A DNA stretch of 64,000 nt from Desulfomicrobium sp. ZS1 (lineage in GTDB: Bacteria; Desulfobacterota; Desulfovibrionia; Desulfovibrionales; Desulfomicrobiaceae): contig NZ_CP100351.1 of the NCBI RefSeq assembly GCF_024204645.1, positions 3,126,001 through 3,190,000 on the forward strand, given 5' to 3'. Positions 24,026-33,204 of this stretch are shown here, in pieces; position 1 is the stretch's first letter; every line of letters starts with the position of its first letter. A program made the translations under genes and the position numbers. The notes beneath the pieces were generated by a model. It made no database searches. It saw nothing but the letters and a program-made list of their open reading frames with translations, and had not been told where the DNA came from.

Positions 24026-24922
24026 TCAGCGCATCAAAAGCAGACTGAGCGCCATGACGGCCATGCCGCCAACCAGTCCGAACAGGCTGTCGTGCCCCTG
24101 GCCGTAGGCCCGGCTGGTCGGCAGTAGTTCATCGAGGCTGATGTAGACCATGATCCCGGCCACCCCGCCAAAGAGGATGCCCATGAGCTGCGCAGGCAAC
24201 ACTCCGTCCGGCCCTCCGGCGAAAAAAAGAATGCCCAGATAGGCGATGCCCGCCCCGATGGGTTCGGCCAGCCCGCTCAAAAACGAGTAAAAAAAAGCCG
24301 TTCTGCGTTTTCCTGTGGCGTAATAGATGGGCACGGAGACGCTCACGCCCTCGGGGATGTTATGCAAAGCGATGGCGATGGCGATGGCGATACCCAAACT
24401 CGGCTCCTCCAAGGCCGCCAAAAACGTGGCCAACCCCTCGGGAAAGTTGTGAATGCCGATAGCCAAGGCGGTGAAAAGGCCCATGCGCAGAAGCTTTTTT
24501 TCATGCCCCGGCAGGGGTTTTGCGGGTGCTTTGGCCGGCCCGCAGCTGTCCTCCCCGATATGCAACAGAGTGGAGACCTTGCCGTGCAACTGGTCGACTT
24601 CGGCTTCAGAGGGAATTTCGTGCGGATTGGTCTCTTCGGGAATGAAATTGTCGATCAGGCCGATCAAAAGTATTCCCCCAAAAAACGAAGCCACGTTGAC
24701 CCAGTACCCCGTCGGATCCCCATAGTGCTCGACCAAGGACTCTTGCCCTTTGAAGAAGATCTCCACAAAGGAGACGTACAGCATCACGCCCGCCGAAAAG
24801 CCCGTGGCCACGGACAGAAAGCGGTAGCTCGATAGTTTGGCCGAAAAGGCGATGATGCTGCCGATCCCCGTAGCCAGTCCGGCGAAGGTGGTCAGGCCCA
24901 GGGCAAACCAGACTTCATTCAT
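24026..24922 (-). CDS. zupT: ZIP-family divalent metal transporter (ZupT-like)
   Basis: 298 residues, eight predicted membrane helices. The ZupT pattern is visible: [14 protein letters not shown] near the start, [12 protein letters not shown], the metal-site helices [14 protein letters not shown] and [16 protein letters not shown], and [14 protein letters not shown]. The loop of about 60 residues before helix 4 holds acidic residues and one His ([18 protein letters not shown]). The family imports zinc and other divalent metals. It is followed upstream by a decayed CNNM gene and an ArsR regulator on the opposite strand. Confidence 0.9.
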   Translation of the reverse strand: MNEVWFALGLTTFAGLATGIGSIIAFSAKLSSYRFLSVATGFSAGVMLYVSFVEIFFKGQESLVEHYGDPTGYWVNVASFFGGILLIGLIDNFIPEETNPHEIPSEAEVDQLHGKVSTLLHIGEDSCGPAKAPAKPLPGHEKKLLRMGLFTALAIGIHNFPEGLATFLAALEEPSLGIAIAIAIALHNIPEGVSVSVPIYYATGKRRTAFFYSFLSGLAEPIGAGIAYLGILFFAGGPDGVLPAQLMGILFGGVAGIMVYISLDELLPTSRAYGQGHDSLFGLVGGMAVMALSLLLMR

Positions 24923-24953
24923 GGGCGCATGCTCCTTGGTGCGTCAAAAAGCA

Positions 24954-25263
24954 TCACGAACGAATGCTTTTACCGGGTTCAACGTCCTCGTCCTGCTCGA
25001 AAATGCCAAGGGACTGGACTCTTTTATTCCATTGCAGCCGGGCCGAAGCCTGCATGTCGGCCACGCTGTCCATCTCATCCACGATCTCGGAAAAAACAGG
25101 ATAAGCGCCATCATCACCGCCGAAAAAAGGCCGATCCACGCATTGCCGAAAACCACGAGAGCCTGAGAACGCCTGGCACAATGGTACCCGCCGCGTGGGC
25201 GATGGTGTTCAGGGTCAAAATCGCGGCCAGGGACTGATCCGCTTTCTCCAGACGCAGAATCAT
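24954..25263 (-). pseudogene. Remnant of a CNNM/DUF21 (CorC/HlyC-type) membrane protein
   Basis: Three minus-strand frames carry consecutive pieces of one protein. LEKADQSLAAILTLNTIAH (25250-25195 region) is in one frame, SQALVVFGNAWIGLFSAVMM followed by ALILFF in a second, and SEIVDEMDSVADMQ through GIFEQDEDVEPGKS in a third, ending at TGA 24956. The order matches the DUF21 transmembrane domain of CNNM proteins. At least two frameshifts, a missing N-terminus and an internal deletion make it non-functional. The region between zupT and arsR is thus explained. Confidence 0.65.
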
Positions 25264-25315
25264 TGAAGAACGTGTTACTCCGGGAAGTCCCGCCGACACA
25301 AGATGTTTTGAGATC

Positions 25316-25343
25316 TTGACATATCTGTCCATGCAGATACGTT
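25316..25343 (+). promoter_or_regulatory. Promoter and operator of the ArsR-type regulator
   Basis: TTGACA (25316-25321) is followed immediately by the inverted repeat TATCTG-N6-CAGATA (25322-25339) that fills the -35/-10 spacer; TACGTT (25338-25343) is a weak -10. The layout suits autorepression by the ArsR protein encoded at 25351. Confidence 0.55.
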
Positions 25344-25350
25344 CGCGGAC

Positions 25351-25698
25351 ATGGAAAGAATCGCCGAAACACTCAAAGCGCTGTCCGATCCCACACGTCT
25401 GCGCATCGTCAGCCTGCTCCGTCACGGAGAACTCTGCGTGTGCGACCTGACGGAAGCCCTGCAAACACCCCAATCCAAAGTCTCACGGCATCTGGCGTTT
25501 CTGAAGAACGCCGGATGGGTCAGAGCCCGCCGCAGCGGAAAATGGGTCTACTATCAGATCCTTGATTCCGAACCATCCCTGCAGGCCTCAATCGCCCAGG
25601 CGCTGACAATGCATATTGCAAAACATCCTGTCTGCCTTGAAGACGACCGGCGTTATTTCGACTATCTTGCAACCAAATCGTCGCGAGCCTGTGACTAA
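25351..25698 (+). CDS. ArsR-family transcriptional regulator
   Basis: 115 residues, a single winged helix: LKALSDPTRLRIVSLLRHGE, the cysteine motif ELCVCDLTEAL, recognition helix TPQSKVSRHLAFLKNAGWV and wing RRSGKWVYYQI. ELCVCDL is the classic metalloid/metal binding position of ArsR, so arsenite, antimonite or another thiophile is a plausible signal. A further Cys occurs at HPVCLEDD and SRACD. No ars resistance gene follows within the window; the nearest gene downstream is convergent. Start has no strong ribosome binding site. Confidence 0.9.
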   Translation: MERIAETLKALSDPTRLRIVSLLRHGELCVCDLTEALQTPQSKVSRHLAFLKNAGWVRARRSGKWVYYQILDSEPSLQASIAQALTMHIAKHPVCLEDDRRYFDYLATKSSRACD

Positions 25699-25812
25699 AA
25701 TGACACAAGAAAAGATTCTGGGGGGTGAGCACTAGCGGGTCGTTATGGAATCCGGGATTTCACAGCCGGACTGCAGCGCAATCTGAAAGCAGGCCGAGCC
25801 GGAAAACCCAGC

Positions 25813-27045
25813 CTACGAAGGATTTCCGGATACGTCGACGACCCGGTCCGGATCTCTGGGCAAGGTCAAAAAGAACACAGAGCCCTGCCCGGGGCTGCTT
25901 TCCAGCATGATAGAGCCTTTCAGGGTCTGGGTGACCAGATTGTAGACGATGTTCATGCCCAGACCCGTACCGCCGGAGCCTCGCGTGGTGGTGTAAAACG
26001 GATCGTAGATACGCTCCTTTTGCTCGCGGTCCATGCCGATGCCCGTGTCGCGGTACGTCAGCACCACGTTTTCTCCGGCCTGCTCCACCTTGATGGATAT
26101 TTCACCGGGCCGTCCGTCCGCGAAACCGTGAATAAGGGAGTTCATGACCAGATTGGTGATGATTTGCATGATCGCGCCGGGGTAGGAATCGAGGATCAGA
26201 TCGTCCGGGCAGTCCATCCGCACCTGATGCGGAGTGCGCTTGAACTGCGGGCGCAGACTGAGGAGAATCTGTTCCAGATAATTCTTCATCTCGAAGACGC
26301 GCTTCTCTTCAGAGCTCTGGTCCGCAGCGACTTTCTTGAAACTCTGCACCAGCTCTGCGGCCCGCTCCAGGTTGGAAAGCACCGACCCTGAAGACTCCTC
26401 GGCCAGGGTCAGGTATTTCTCCAAATCCGAGCGTTTCATCTCCCCCTTCCCGTACAACTCCCGCAGCTGCCTCGTCCGTTCAGCCAGAAAGGACGCCGCC
26501 GTGACGCTGACCCCGATGGGCGTGTTGACCTCATGGGCCACTCCCGCCACCAGGTCCCCCAGCGCCGCCATCTTGGCAGACTGGATCATCTCCTTTTGGG
26601 TGCGATGCAGTTTCTCAAGGGACTCTTCGAGACTTTGCTGATATTCGAGGTTCTGACGCTGCAAACGGGCCCGTTCCAGACACGTCTCCACCGAATGCAA
26701 GAGGATGTTCATGTCCTGAATGGGCTTGACCAGATAATCCCATGCGCCCCGCCGCAGCGCCTCCACCACATCACGGATGTCTCCGGCCCCCGAAATGACC
26801 ATGATCGGCGTCTGGGGCGAAAGTTCCTGCACCCGCGCCAGAACCTGCAATCCGTCCATGCGCGGCATGCGCAGGTCCACCAGGATCAGGTCGGGCCGGT
26901 TGGCGGCAAAGACCTCCAGCCCTTGCTGTCCATCTTCGGCCTGCAAGACTTCATACCCGAAATCCTCCAGAAAATTGGCAAGACTCTCACGCACCGCCTG
27001 ATCGTCATCGATGGTCAGCACCACGGATGTCTTGCCCTGGTTCAT
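25813..27045 (-). CDS. Response regulator receiver / histidine kinase hybrid, 410 aa
   Basis: Residues 1-125 are a receiver domain (VVLTIDDDQAVRESL, phospho-Asp in DLILVDLRMPRMDG, Lys in DYLVKPIQD). A coiled-coil linker (about 125-160, RLQRQNLEYQQSLEESLEKL) leads to the HisKA region with phospho-His in VAGVAHEVNTPIGV near 173, then an HATPase (NLVMNSLIHGF, DTGIGMDREQ, GGTGLGMNIVYNLV). There is no membrane span, so it works in the cytosol and takes its input through the receiver. ATG overlaps the stop of the single-domain regulator upstream, forming the last step of a three-gene signalling unit. Confidence 0.9.
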   Translation of the reverse strand: MNQGKTSVVLTIDDDQAVRESLANFLEDFGYEVLQAEDGQQGLEVFAANRPDLILVDLRMPRMDGLQVLARVQELSPQTPIMVISGAGDIRDVVEALRRGAWDYLVKPIQDMNILLHSVETCLERARLQRQNLEYQQSLEESLEKLHRTQKEMIQSAKMAALGDLVAGVAHEVNTPIGVSVTAASFLAERTRQLRELYGKGEMKRSDLEKYLTLAEESSGSVLSNLERAAELVQSFKKVAADQSSEEKRVFEMKNYLEQILLSLRPQFKRTPHQVRMDCPDDLILDSYPGAIMQIITNLVMNSLIHGFADGRPGEISIKVEQAGENVVLTYRDTGIGMDREQKERIYDPFYTTTRGSGGTGLGMNIVYNLVTQTLKGSIMLESSPGQGSVFFLTLPRDPDRVVDVSGNPS

Positions 27046-27446
27046 GACCGGCCCTCCGCGACCTTTTCCAAAATGAGGGTCTCAAAAATACCCATGTCCA
27101 GAACCGGCTTGAAAAGCACCTCCCGATCCGTCAGGCCGATATCCCGCAATTCGGTATCCAGCTGAAAATCCGTGGAACCGGTGTGAATCAGGCAGCGCAC
27201 GGCGGGATGCAGGGTGTGTAACCGCTTGATGAACTCCAGACCATCCATGCCCCCAAGGCGGATATCCACCACCGCCACCGCGACACTGCCCAGCTCGGGA
27301 AGCATCAAGGCGTCCTCAGCGCTCTCGGCCGTCAGGGTGACAAAACCGCAGTCCATGAGGTACTCAGCCAGACTTTCCCGAATGTTCGGCTCGTCATCCA
27401 GAACGAGCACCTTTGTCGTGCTTTCCGCCATCGTGTTCTGCATCAT
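27042..27446 (-). CDS. Single-domain response regulator, 134 aa
   Basis: CheY-like receiver without output domain: KVLVLDDEPNIRESLAEYL (acidic pair), phospho-Asp in VAVVDIRLGGMDG, Thr/Ser in CLIHTGSTDF and Lys in EVLFKPVLD. ATG 27446 has GGAG seven bases upstream within the kinase gene and overlaps its stop. It sits between a membrane kinase and a soluble receiver-kinase, so it probably relays phosphate between them. Confidence 0.88.
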   Translation of the reverse strand: MMQNTMAESTTKVLVLDDEPNIRESLAEYLMDCGFVTLTAESAEDALMLPELGSVAVAVVDIRLGGMDGLEFIKRLHTLHPAVRCLIHTGSTDFQLDTELRDIGLTDREVLFKPVLDMGIFETLILEKVAEGRS

Positions 27447-29341
27447 TATGAAGCTCCGCCGGCGTTCTGGTCAGCCGGAACGAGAGGCAGGTGGATGATG
27501 AAGACAGAGCCCTTGCCGGGACTGGACTCCACATCAATCCTGCCGCCATGATTTTCAACTATCAGAAAATAAGACACGGAAAGGCCAAGGCCGGTGCCTT
27601 CCCCCACCCGCTTGGTGGTAAAAAAGGGCTCAAAAACCCTTTTGCGCAACTCTTCGGACATGCCCGGACCATTGTCCTCGATCTCAATCCGCACCTCTTT
27701 GCCGGCATTCATGACCCGCAGAATGAAGCAGGGAGGGCGATCCTGCGATCCCATGGCCTGCGCTCCGTTGCGGATCAGGTTGAAGAAGACCTGCTGAATC
27801 TTGCTTTCCTCGCAACAGACCAGTGGCAGGTTTTCCTCATATTCGCGGACAATCCTGATCTTGCGGAAGTCATACTGCTTTTTGAGATCATAGTCATTGG
27901 CCGCAAGTTCAAGAGTGCGATCCAGCAGGGCGCAGATATCGACCTCGGCCATGCGTAACGTATTCTTGCGGCTGAAAGAAAGCATGTTCTCCACTATCCG
28001 CGCAGCCCGCAAACCCGAATCCATGATCGAATCCATCATGCGCAGGCAGCCGCGGCGCTCAAAATAGCCATGGATCAAGGCCATGTCGGTTCCAAGTTCT
28101 TCCGCCAGCTTTCTGTTCGCGGGCAATTCCGGAGACATCCTGTTTCTGATGACCTGCCCGTTTTGCAAAATTCCAGCCAGAGGATTGTTGATCTCGTGGG
28201 CCATGCCCGCGGCGAGTCCGCCTACGGAAATCATCTTCTCCGACTGGATCAGCATTTCTTCAAGCCGCACCCGCTCCGTGGCATCGTCTATGCGAATAAC
28301 CGCGCCTTGCACATTGTTGGTCGTCAGAGGATAGACCGTGACATCCATATACTCGACCATGTCTTCCTTTTTTCTGGGCACCTTGGGTATCTTGACCGGG
28401 AGACCGGAACTTACCGCAGCCCGGACCTGATCCATGCTGACCGGAGCATTTGGGCACACATCCGTGACACGACGCCCCATGGCATCTTCCACCGAAACAC
28501 CGGTTTTGAGCACCGCCTGCTGGTTCCATTGGGTGACGCGGCCGTCCACATCAACTGAAATCAGAATCGACGGCATCGAATCAAGAATGTTGCGGATATA
28601 GCCTTCGGCCTCTTTGAGCTTCTGCTCGGCCTTTTCCCGGTGCGTGATATCCCGGAGCAGGTTCTCGCGCATGTCGTTGAAGGCGCGGACCACAATATCG
28701 ATCTCGTCGGGCGTGGATGAAGTCTTGTCCAGCGAGAGCGGTTCCTGCAATCTGTCAATGGTCAGCCCGGAGGTGTAAAGAGCCATCCGGCGCAAATGGC
28801 GGGTGACCAGCATGTAGAAAATGAAGACAACAAGGACGGCCACCAAAAATATCTGCACGCCCTGGGTGATGCCTATGACCAGAATCTTGTCCCGCAGCCT
28901 GCGCTGCAGGGCGCTCTTGTCGGCGGCGACGATGAGCGTGCCGATCAGATCTATGCGCTCCAGGGCCCTGTACTGGAGAGGAAATTTTTGCACGTAGAGG
29001 TTCTTCTCTTCGGCCTGCTTGCCGCGGAAATACCGTATCCCCTCTGGAGTGATCACCTCTGCGTACATGATGTCCCGCATCTCCAGAATTCCTTCAAGCT
29101 GGACCAGAACCTGCGCTTCGTCCAGATGCCACAAGGCGCTGGTCAGGCTGGACAGGCGCGATGTGCGGATCTGCTCCAGCTGCGCGAGCATGGCTTCCTT
29201 GTCGTTGCGGTAGTCGAAAGTAAGCTGCACCGCCGTGCCGAGCAGCGTGAACACAGTGCTCCCGAGCAGAATCCAGAACAGCAGCTTGCGACCCAGCCGT
29301 CCGCTGACATCGGTTGAAAGGATTCGAGAGGAGGTCGCCAT
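27446..29341 (-). CDS. Membrane-bound PAS sensor histidine kinase, 631 aa
   Basis: Start set at ATG 29341, before the first membrane helix (about 19-41, LLFWILLGSTVFTLLGTAVQ); an upstream in-frame start adds 49 residues unlike a protein N-terminus. A periplasmic sensor of about 110 residues follows, then a second helix (about 154-180), HAMP, a PAS domain (IRNILDSMPSILISVDVDGR), HisKA with AAGMAHEINNPLAGIL near 380, and HATPase (NLIRNGAQAMG, DNGPGMSEEL, GEGTGLGLSVSYF). The ligand is unknown. It is translationally coupled to two downstream signalling genes. Confidence 0.9.
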   Translation of the reverse strand: MATSSRILSTDVSGRLGRKLLFWILLGSTVFTLLGTAVQLTFDYRNDKEAMLAQLEQIRTSRLSSLTSALWHLDEAQVLVQLEGILEMRDIMYAEVITPEGIRYFRGKQAEEKNLYVQKFPLQYRALERIDLIGTLIVAADKSALQRRLRDKILVIGITQGVQIFLVAVLVVFIFYMLVTRHLRRMALYTSGLTIDRLQEPLSLDKTSSTPDEIDIVVRAFNDMRENLLRDITHREKAEQKLKEAEGYIRNILDSMPSILISVDVDGRVTQWNQQAVLKTGVSVEDAMGRRVTDVCPNAPVSMDQVRAAVSSGLPVKIPKVPRKKEDMVEYMDVTVYPLTTNNVQGAVIRIDDATERVRLEEMLIQSEKMISVGGLAAGMAHEINNPLAGILQNGQVIRNRMSPELPANRKLAEELGTDMALIHGYFERRGCLRMMDSIMDSGLRAARIVENMLSFSRKNTLRMAEVDICALLDRTLELAANDYDLKKQYDFRKIRIVREYEENLPLVCCEESKIQQVFFNLIRNGAQAMGSQDRPPCFILRVMNAGKEVRIEIEDNGPGMSEELRKRVFEPFFTTKRVGEGTGLGLSVSYFLIVENHGGRIDVESSPGKGSVFIIHLPLVPADQNAGGAS

Positions 29342-29474
29342 CTGCCCACCGCTGAAAAATTTGACTCCGGGCATGCCCGACCGGAAAATCCCGGCTATTC
29401 CCAATGCCTTGTAAACATATCGGCAAGACTTTGAAAAGCAAAACTCTTCTCCGCCAAGAAGGACTCCGCAGCTC

Positions 29475-30161
29475 TTAGGGAAAGACAATGGAAAGGATGA
29501 CGATCACGACCAGGGACGGCAACAGGCTGGACAGACGAATAACCGTCAGGCCCAGCAGATTGATGCCGATGCCAAGGATCAAGGTTCCGCCCGTGGCCGT
29601 GAGCTGGGCGATGAGATAATCCGAAAAATAGGCCTGAAAGGAGCCTGCGAAAAGGGTCAACAGGCCCTGGTAGAGAAAGACCGGCAAGGCGGAAAAAAGC
29701 ACCCCCGCCCCGTAGGTCGAGGCCAGGGCGATGGAGGCGAATCCGTCCAGCAGGGCCTTGGTGAAAAGGATGGAGTGATCGCCGCGAATGCCTTCGTCGA
29801 AAGAGCCGAGAATGGCCATGGCACCGATGCAGTAGATCAGGGACGCGTTGACCATACCGTCCACGAAACGAGTGTTGTTTGAACGCACCAGGCCTTTAAG
29901 CTTGCCGGCCAGACCCGCGAAGCGGTCTTCGAGCCGCAAGGCCTCGCCCACCACCCCGCCGATGAGGACGCTTAAGACCACAAGCAACCCGTTCTTGCCT
30001 TGCAGCGCCATCTGCATGCCGATGACCAGAACGCAGAGTCCGAGACCCTGGAAAACGACCTGGCGCATTTTTTCCGGCAACCGGCCATGCAACAGCAGCC
30101 CCAAAGCGCCTCCGGCCAAAATGGCCAGAGCATTTATCACCGAACCGAGGGGGAAGACCAT
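29475..30161 (-). CDS. DUF554 family membrane protein
   Basis: 228 residues with about seven hydrophobic segments. The N-terminus MVFPLGSVINALAILAGGAL with LGLLLHGRLPEK, then GLGLCVLVIGMQMAL, VLIGGVVGEALRLED and FVDGMVNASLIYCIGAMAI follow the DUF554 (YqgA-like) pattern. The ATG at 30161 is preferred over 30176 because GGAG is correctly placed only for it. Role in the family is not established. It ends 134 bases from the kinase start and shares its direction. Confidence 0.85.
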   Translation of the reverse strand: MVFPLGSVINALAILAGGALGLLLHGRLPEKMRQVVFQGLGLCVLVIGMQMALQGKNGLLVVLSVLIGGVVGEALRLEDRFAGLAGKLKGLVRSNNTRFVDGMVNASLIYCIGAMAILGSFDEGIRGDHSILFTKALLDGFASIALASTYGAGVLFSALPVFLYQGLLTLFAGSFQAYFSDYLIAQLTATGGTLILGIGINLLGLTVIRLSSLLPSLVVIVILSIVFP

Positions 30162-30250
30162 GGCGCGTAACTCCATAACAAAATATTAAAAAAAGACCGC
30201 CCAGCCCCAAAAACGGAGCATGGGCGGCAAGAGCCTGACCACTAAAAATC

Positions 30251-32185
30251 TCAGGATTTGCCCGATTCGTTCAGGGCAAATCGCTCCAGTTTCTTTTTGT
30301 AAGCTACCACCCCGCGGGTCAGCCCTTGAGCCATGGACGCAAGATACGCGTCCGTATTGAGTTTGGAGGCCTCCGCAGGGTTGGTCAGATAGCCAAGCTC
30401 AACCAAAATGGATGGCATGCGCGCCCCGGTCAAGACGTAGAAAAATGCGCCCTTGGAACCATGGCTGGCAAGGGAGTACTTGGGGCGCATGACCCGCAAC
30501 GTCTCCGCCTCCACTATGGAGGCCATCTGCCTTGACTCGTTGATCTTGGAATTGAGCATCAGGTCCGAAAGAATAAACTGCATGTCGCTGATCTTCTTGG
30601 CAGACACTCCATTTTCGCGGGCCGCGACGCGCACGGCCTGCGCGTCGGTGGCCAGGTTCAGGTAGTAAACCTCAAGTCCTTTGACATTCTTGTCCTTGTG
30701 GGCGTTGCAGTGGACGGAAATGAAGAGGTCCGCGTTCTTGGCGTTGGCCATGGCGGTGCGCTCCTCCAGGGGGATAAACTTGTCGGCGGTGCGGGTGTAG
30801 TGCACCTCGAAGCCCTGGGCCTTGAGCATCTCCCCCAGAATCCTGGCCATGCGCAGATTGACGTTCTTTTCATGGAGTTTGTTGGCCACCGCGCCGGGAT
30901 CCTTGCCGCCATGCCCGGCGTCGATCATGATGGTGCGCACCTTGAGCCCAAGCTGTTCGACCAGCGAGCCGGTATATTTTTTCTGCGTTGAGCTGACCTT
31001 TATCTCCGGCGTCGTGTGCGCAGGGGCTTTGCTTTCCTTGGCCGCCGTCTGGACGGGAGTCTTGGTTTTCGCAGCCGTGCTCTTGGTCGCCGGAACCTGA
31101 CCGGCCTGTTTTATCGTGGCGTCCTTTTTGGGGCTGGCGGGCTGCGCCTGCTTTGCCTGCAGCTCGGCCAGGGCCGCCTGTACATGATCCACTTCCGCAT
31201 CCGTCGCGGCGGCAACGGATTGAGGCTTATGAGTCGCCTCTCCGGCCTTGCCGTAGATGTCGATAACCACGCGATACGGCTCCGGCAGGGTAAAAACCCT
31301 GTAGTGGTCCATCGCCATCAGGTCGAAGGTGATCAGCGCTCCCCCGGCCGGATCGGGAGCGACCTCAATCTGGGAGAGGATTCCATCCCCGATGGTGCGC
31401 ACGGGCATGACATCGGCCGCGATCCCGGCCTGCTGCAAGGTGATCTGCAGCTGCTTGTTTCCGTTCTTGGCCTTTTCCACAAGCGCGCGTTCATAGTGCG
31501 CATCCTGGGTGATATCCATGACCACCCGGGTGTAATCCGGGCTGGACCAATGGCGGATGCCAAGCAGGGTCAACCCGTTTTTCAGCTTTGCCGCCGGAAC
31601 CGCGGCCTGCTTCGGAGCCTCCGCTGCTTTTGCCTCCGCAGGCTTTACTTGCGCAGGCGCTGCCGTCTTGGCCGGCTCGCCACCCGGAATCTGAGCCAGG
31701 CGCTCGCGAGCCTCGGGAACCTTGTCGCCTTTGGGGTAGTCGTTGAGTACAGCCGTGAAAACCTTGGACGCCCTTACCGGATCCTTGAACTGCTCCAACC
31801 AGACCAGCCCCATGCGAAACAAGGCGTCATCGGCCCATCCATGCTTCGGATACACGGCCAGCATGCGGTCGTAAGCTTCAAGGGCCTTGAGCCGGTCGGT
31901 TCGGGAAAAAGAGCGCCGGGCCAGTTCCTCGTAGCATCTGCCGAGGAAAAACATGCCGCGGGGCGCGTACTCGCTCTTGGGATCGGCCCCCACGGCGCGC
32001 AGGAAGGGCTTCATGACCGCTTCCCATTCCGTCCGCAGCCCGGACCTTTTTTCATTGGCGAGCAGCGAATTAAAGGCGCTGACCCCACGCGTATACTCGC
32101 TCTTGGCCGAAGCCAGAGCCGTGCAGGCAAACCCCAGCACCAAGGCCAAAGTAATAACAATTCCAAGCGATTTTCGTAAAAACAT
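30251..32185 (-). CDS. N-acetylmuramoyl-L-alanine amidase with TPR and AMIN domains
   Basis: 644 residues from ATG 32185, giving a clear signal peptide (FLRKSLGIVITLALVLGFA, cleavage near ALASA). Residues about 35-185 hold TPR-like repeats (YAPRGMFFLGRCYEELARRS, ALFRMGLVWLEQFKDP). About 205-310 is an AMIN domain (IRHWSSPDYTRVVMDITQDA). A Lys/Ala/Pro-rich linker leads to Amidase_3 (about 415-640): MIDAGHGGKDPGA with zinc His, the catalytic/zinc Glu in KNVNLRMARIL, SVHCNAH, and the final Glu in SILVELGYLTN. It cleaves peptide stems from murein in the periplasm, typically at division. The TPR module is an addition relative to enterobacterial AmiC. Confidence 0.9.
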   Translation of the reverse strand: MFLRKSLGIVITLALVLGFACTALASAKSEYTRGVSAFNSLLANEKRSGLRTEWEAVMKPFLRAVGADPKSEYAPRGMFFLGRCYEELARRSFSRTDRLKALEAYDRMLAVYPKHGWADDALFRMGLVWLEQFKDPVRASKVFTAVLNDYPKGDKVPEARERLAQIPGGEPAKTAAPAQVKPAEAKAAEAPKQAAVPAAKLKNGLTLLGIRHWSSPDYTRVVMDITQDAHYERALVEKAKNGNKQLQITLQQAGIAADVMPVRTIGDGILSQIEVAPDPAGGALITFDLMAMDHYRVFTLPEPYRVVIDIYGKAGEATHKPQSVAAATDAEVDHVQAALAELQAKQAQPASPKKDATIKQAGQVPATKSTAAKTKTPVQTAAKESKAPAHTTPEIKVSSTQKKYTGSLVEQLGLKVRTIMIDAGHGGKDPGAVANKLHEKNVNLRMARILGEMLKAQGFEVHYTRTADKFIPLEERTAMANAKNADLFISVHCNAHKDKNVKGLEVYYLNLATDAQAVRVAARENGVSAKKISDMQFILSDLMLNSKINESRQMASIVEAETLRVMRPKYSLASHGSKGAFFYVLTGARMPSILVELGYLTNPAEASKLNTDAYLASMAQGLTRGVVAYKKKLERFALNESGKS

Positions 32186-33204
32186 CCTTATTCCACTGTC
32201 ACCGAGCAACCGTGAACGGTCGCTTCGGCTGACATGATTATCGTGCTGGTCACTTCCATAAAACCCTCCTGCACTACGCAGAGTTTCTTGGTCAGCCAAT
32301 TGTTTCATGAAATCTTCGGCTGACTGACGGTCGCAGGCGCTGATCGCCAGCTTGAAACGGACTCCGGTTCAATGGCACCCGACATTAAATCAGGCTCGGC
32401 CCGGACCTGCCGGATATCCTGTATCAAAAGATTCCGTCTTTTCCGGTCGGGCATGCTGTCGGACAATGATTCACCCAGCGTGGCTGGCTGAGCATCTTCG
32501 AAACCGAGACAAACTGAAAACATCCAGCCATGAAGATGAGGTGGAAATGGCACATTGTCAACTCTAACCGACTGTAATGAATCAGTCGCCACCACGAACA
32601 TACCACCCACGTCATGCCCGCCCAATGCACTTGCAACTGCTCGGAATTATGCTTGTTTTTAAATAGTTAAAATCGAATTCTCGAAACAGAAGAGTTATAT
32701 TCAACGCGAACCGTACACAGTGAAGCCTCGCGTGGACTCACACTATCGACGCAACATCCAGCCAACAACCTCACATGCCCACCTATCATCGTTCTTGATA
32801 TTGAGAGAATCAACCATTTTCGCCGGTCCTGTGTCGGCCTACGGTTTTTAAGAATCCAGTTGATTCACGACTCTTCATTCATAACGCCGCCTCATCACTT
32901 CAAAGTGCAAGATTTTCCAGAAAAATGTCGGAAAAATTTACTTTATTTAACGGCGTGAGATTATGATGAAATCATTCATATCAATAACCAAACGGCATAT
33001 ATTCAACACAACATCCCGATATTATGTACAAAAAAAAACAATGCCCGACTAGCCATGCCAGCTGTGCTTGTCGACATCTTTTACATTTTTAACAGAAAAA
33101 TAAAATCGCTTCCAAATTATATATACAATATCAGACACATCCGTATTGGACTATTTTTTGCTGTTTATTTTTAAAAATTTTGACGAAAGGAGGCTTAAAA
33201 AATC
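32186..33204. other. Intergenic region, AT-rich towards its right end, no convincing gene
   Basis: About 1 kb without a supported gene. The stretch 32640-33200 is clearly lower in GC than its surroundings. Short ORFs at 32305-32625 (minus) and 32352-32567 (plus) have no recognisable domain and atypical composition. The last 25 bases carry the AAAGGAGGC ribosome binding site of the PEP-CTERM gene. Confidence 0.5.

Noticed and set aside
32305-32625. 106-codon minus-strand ORF upstream of the amidase
   Set aside because: No domain, no ribosome binding site, and composition unlike neighbouring genes; could be a remnant but cannot be supported.
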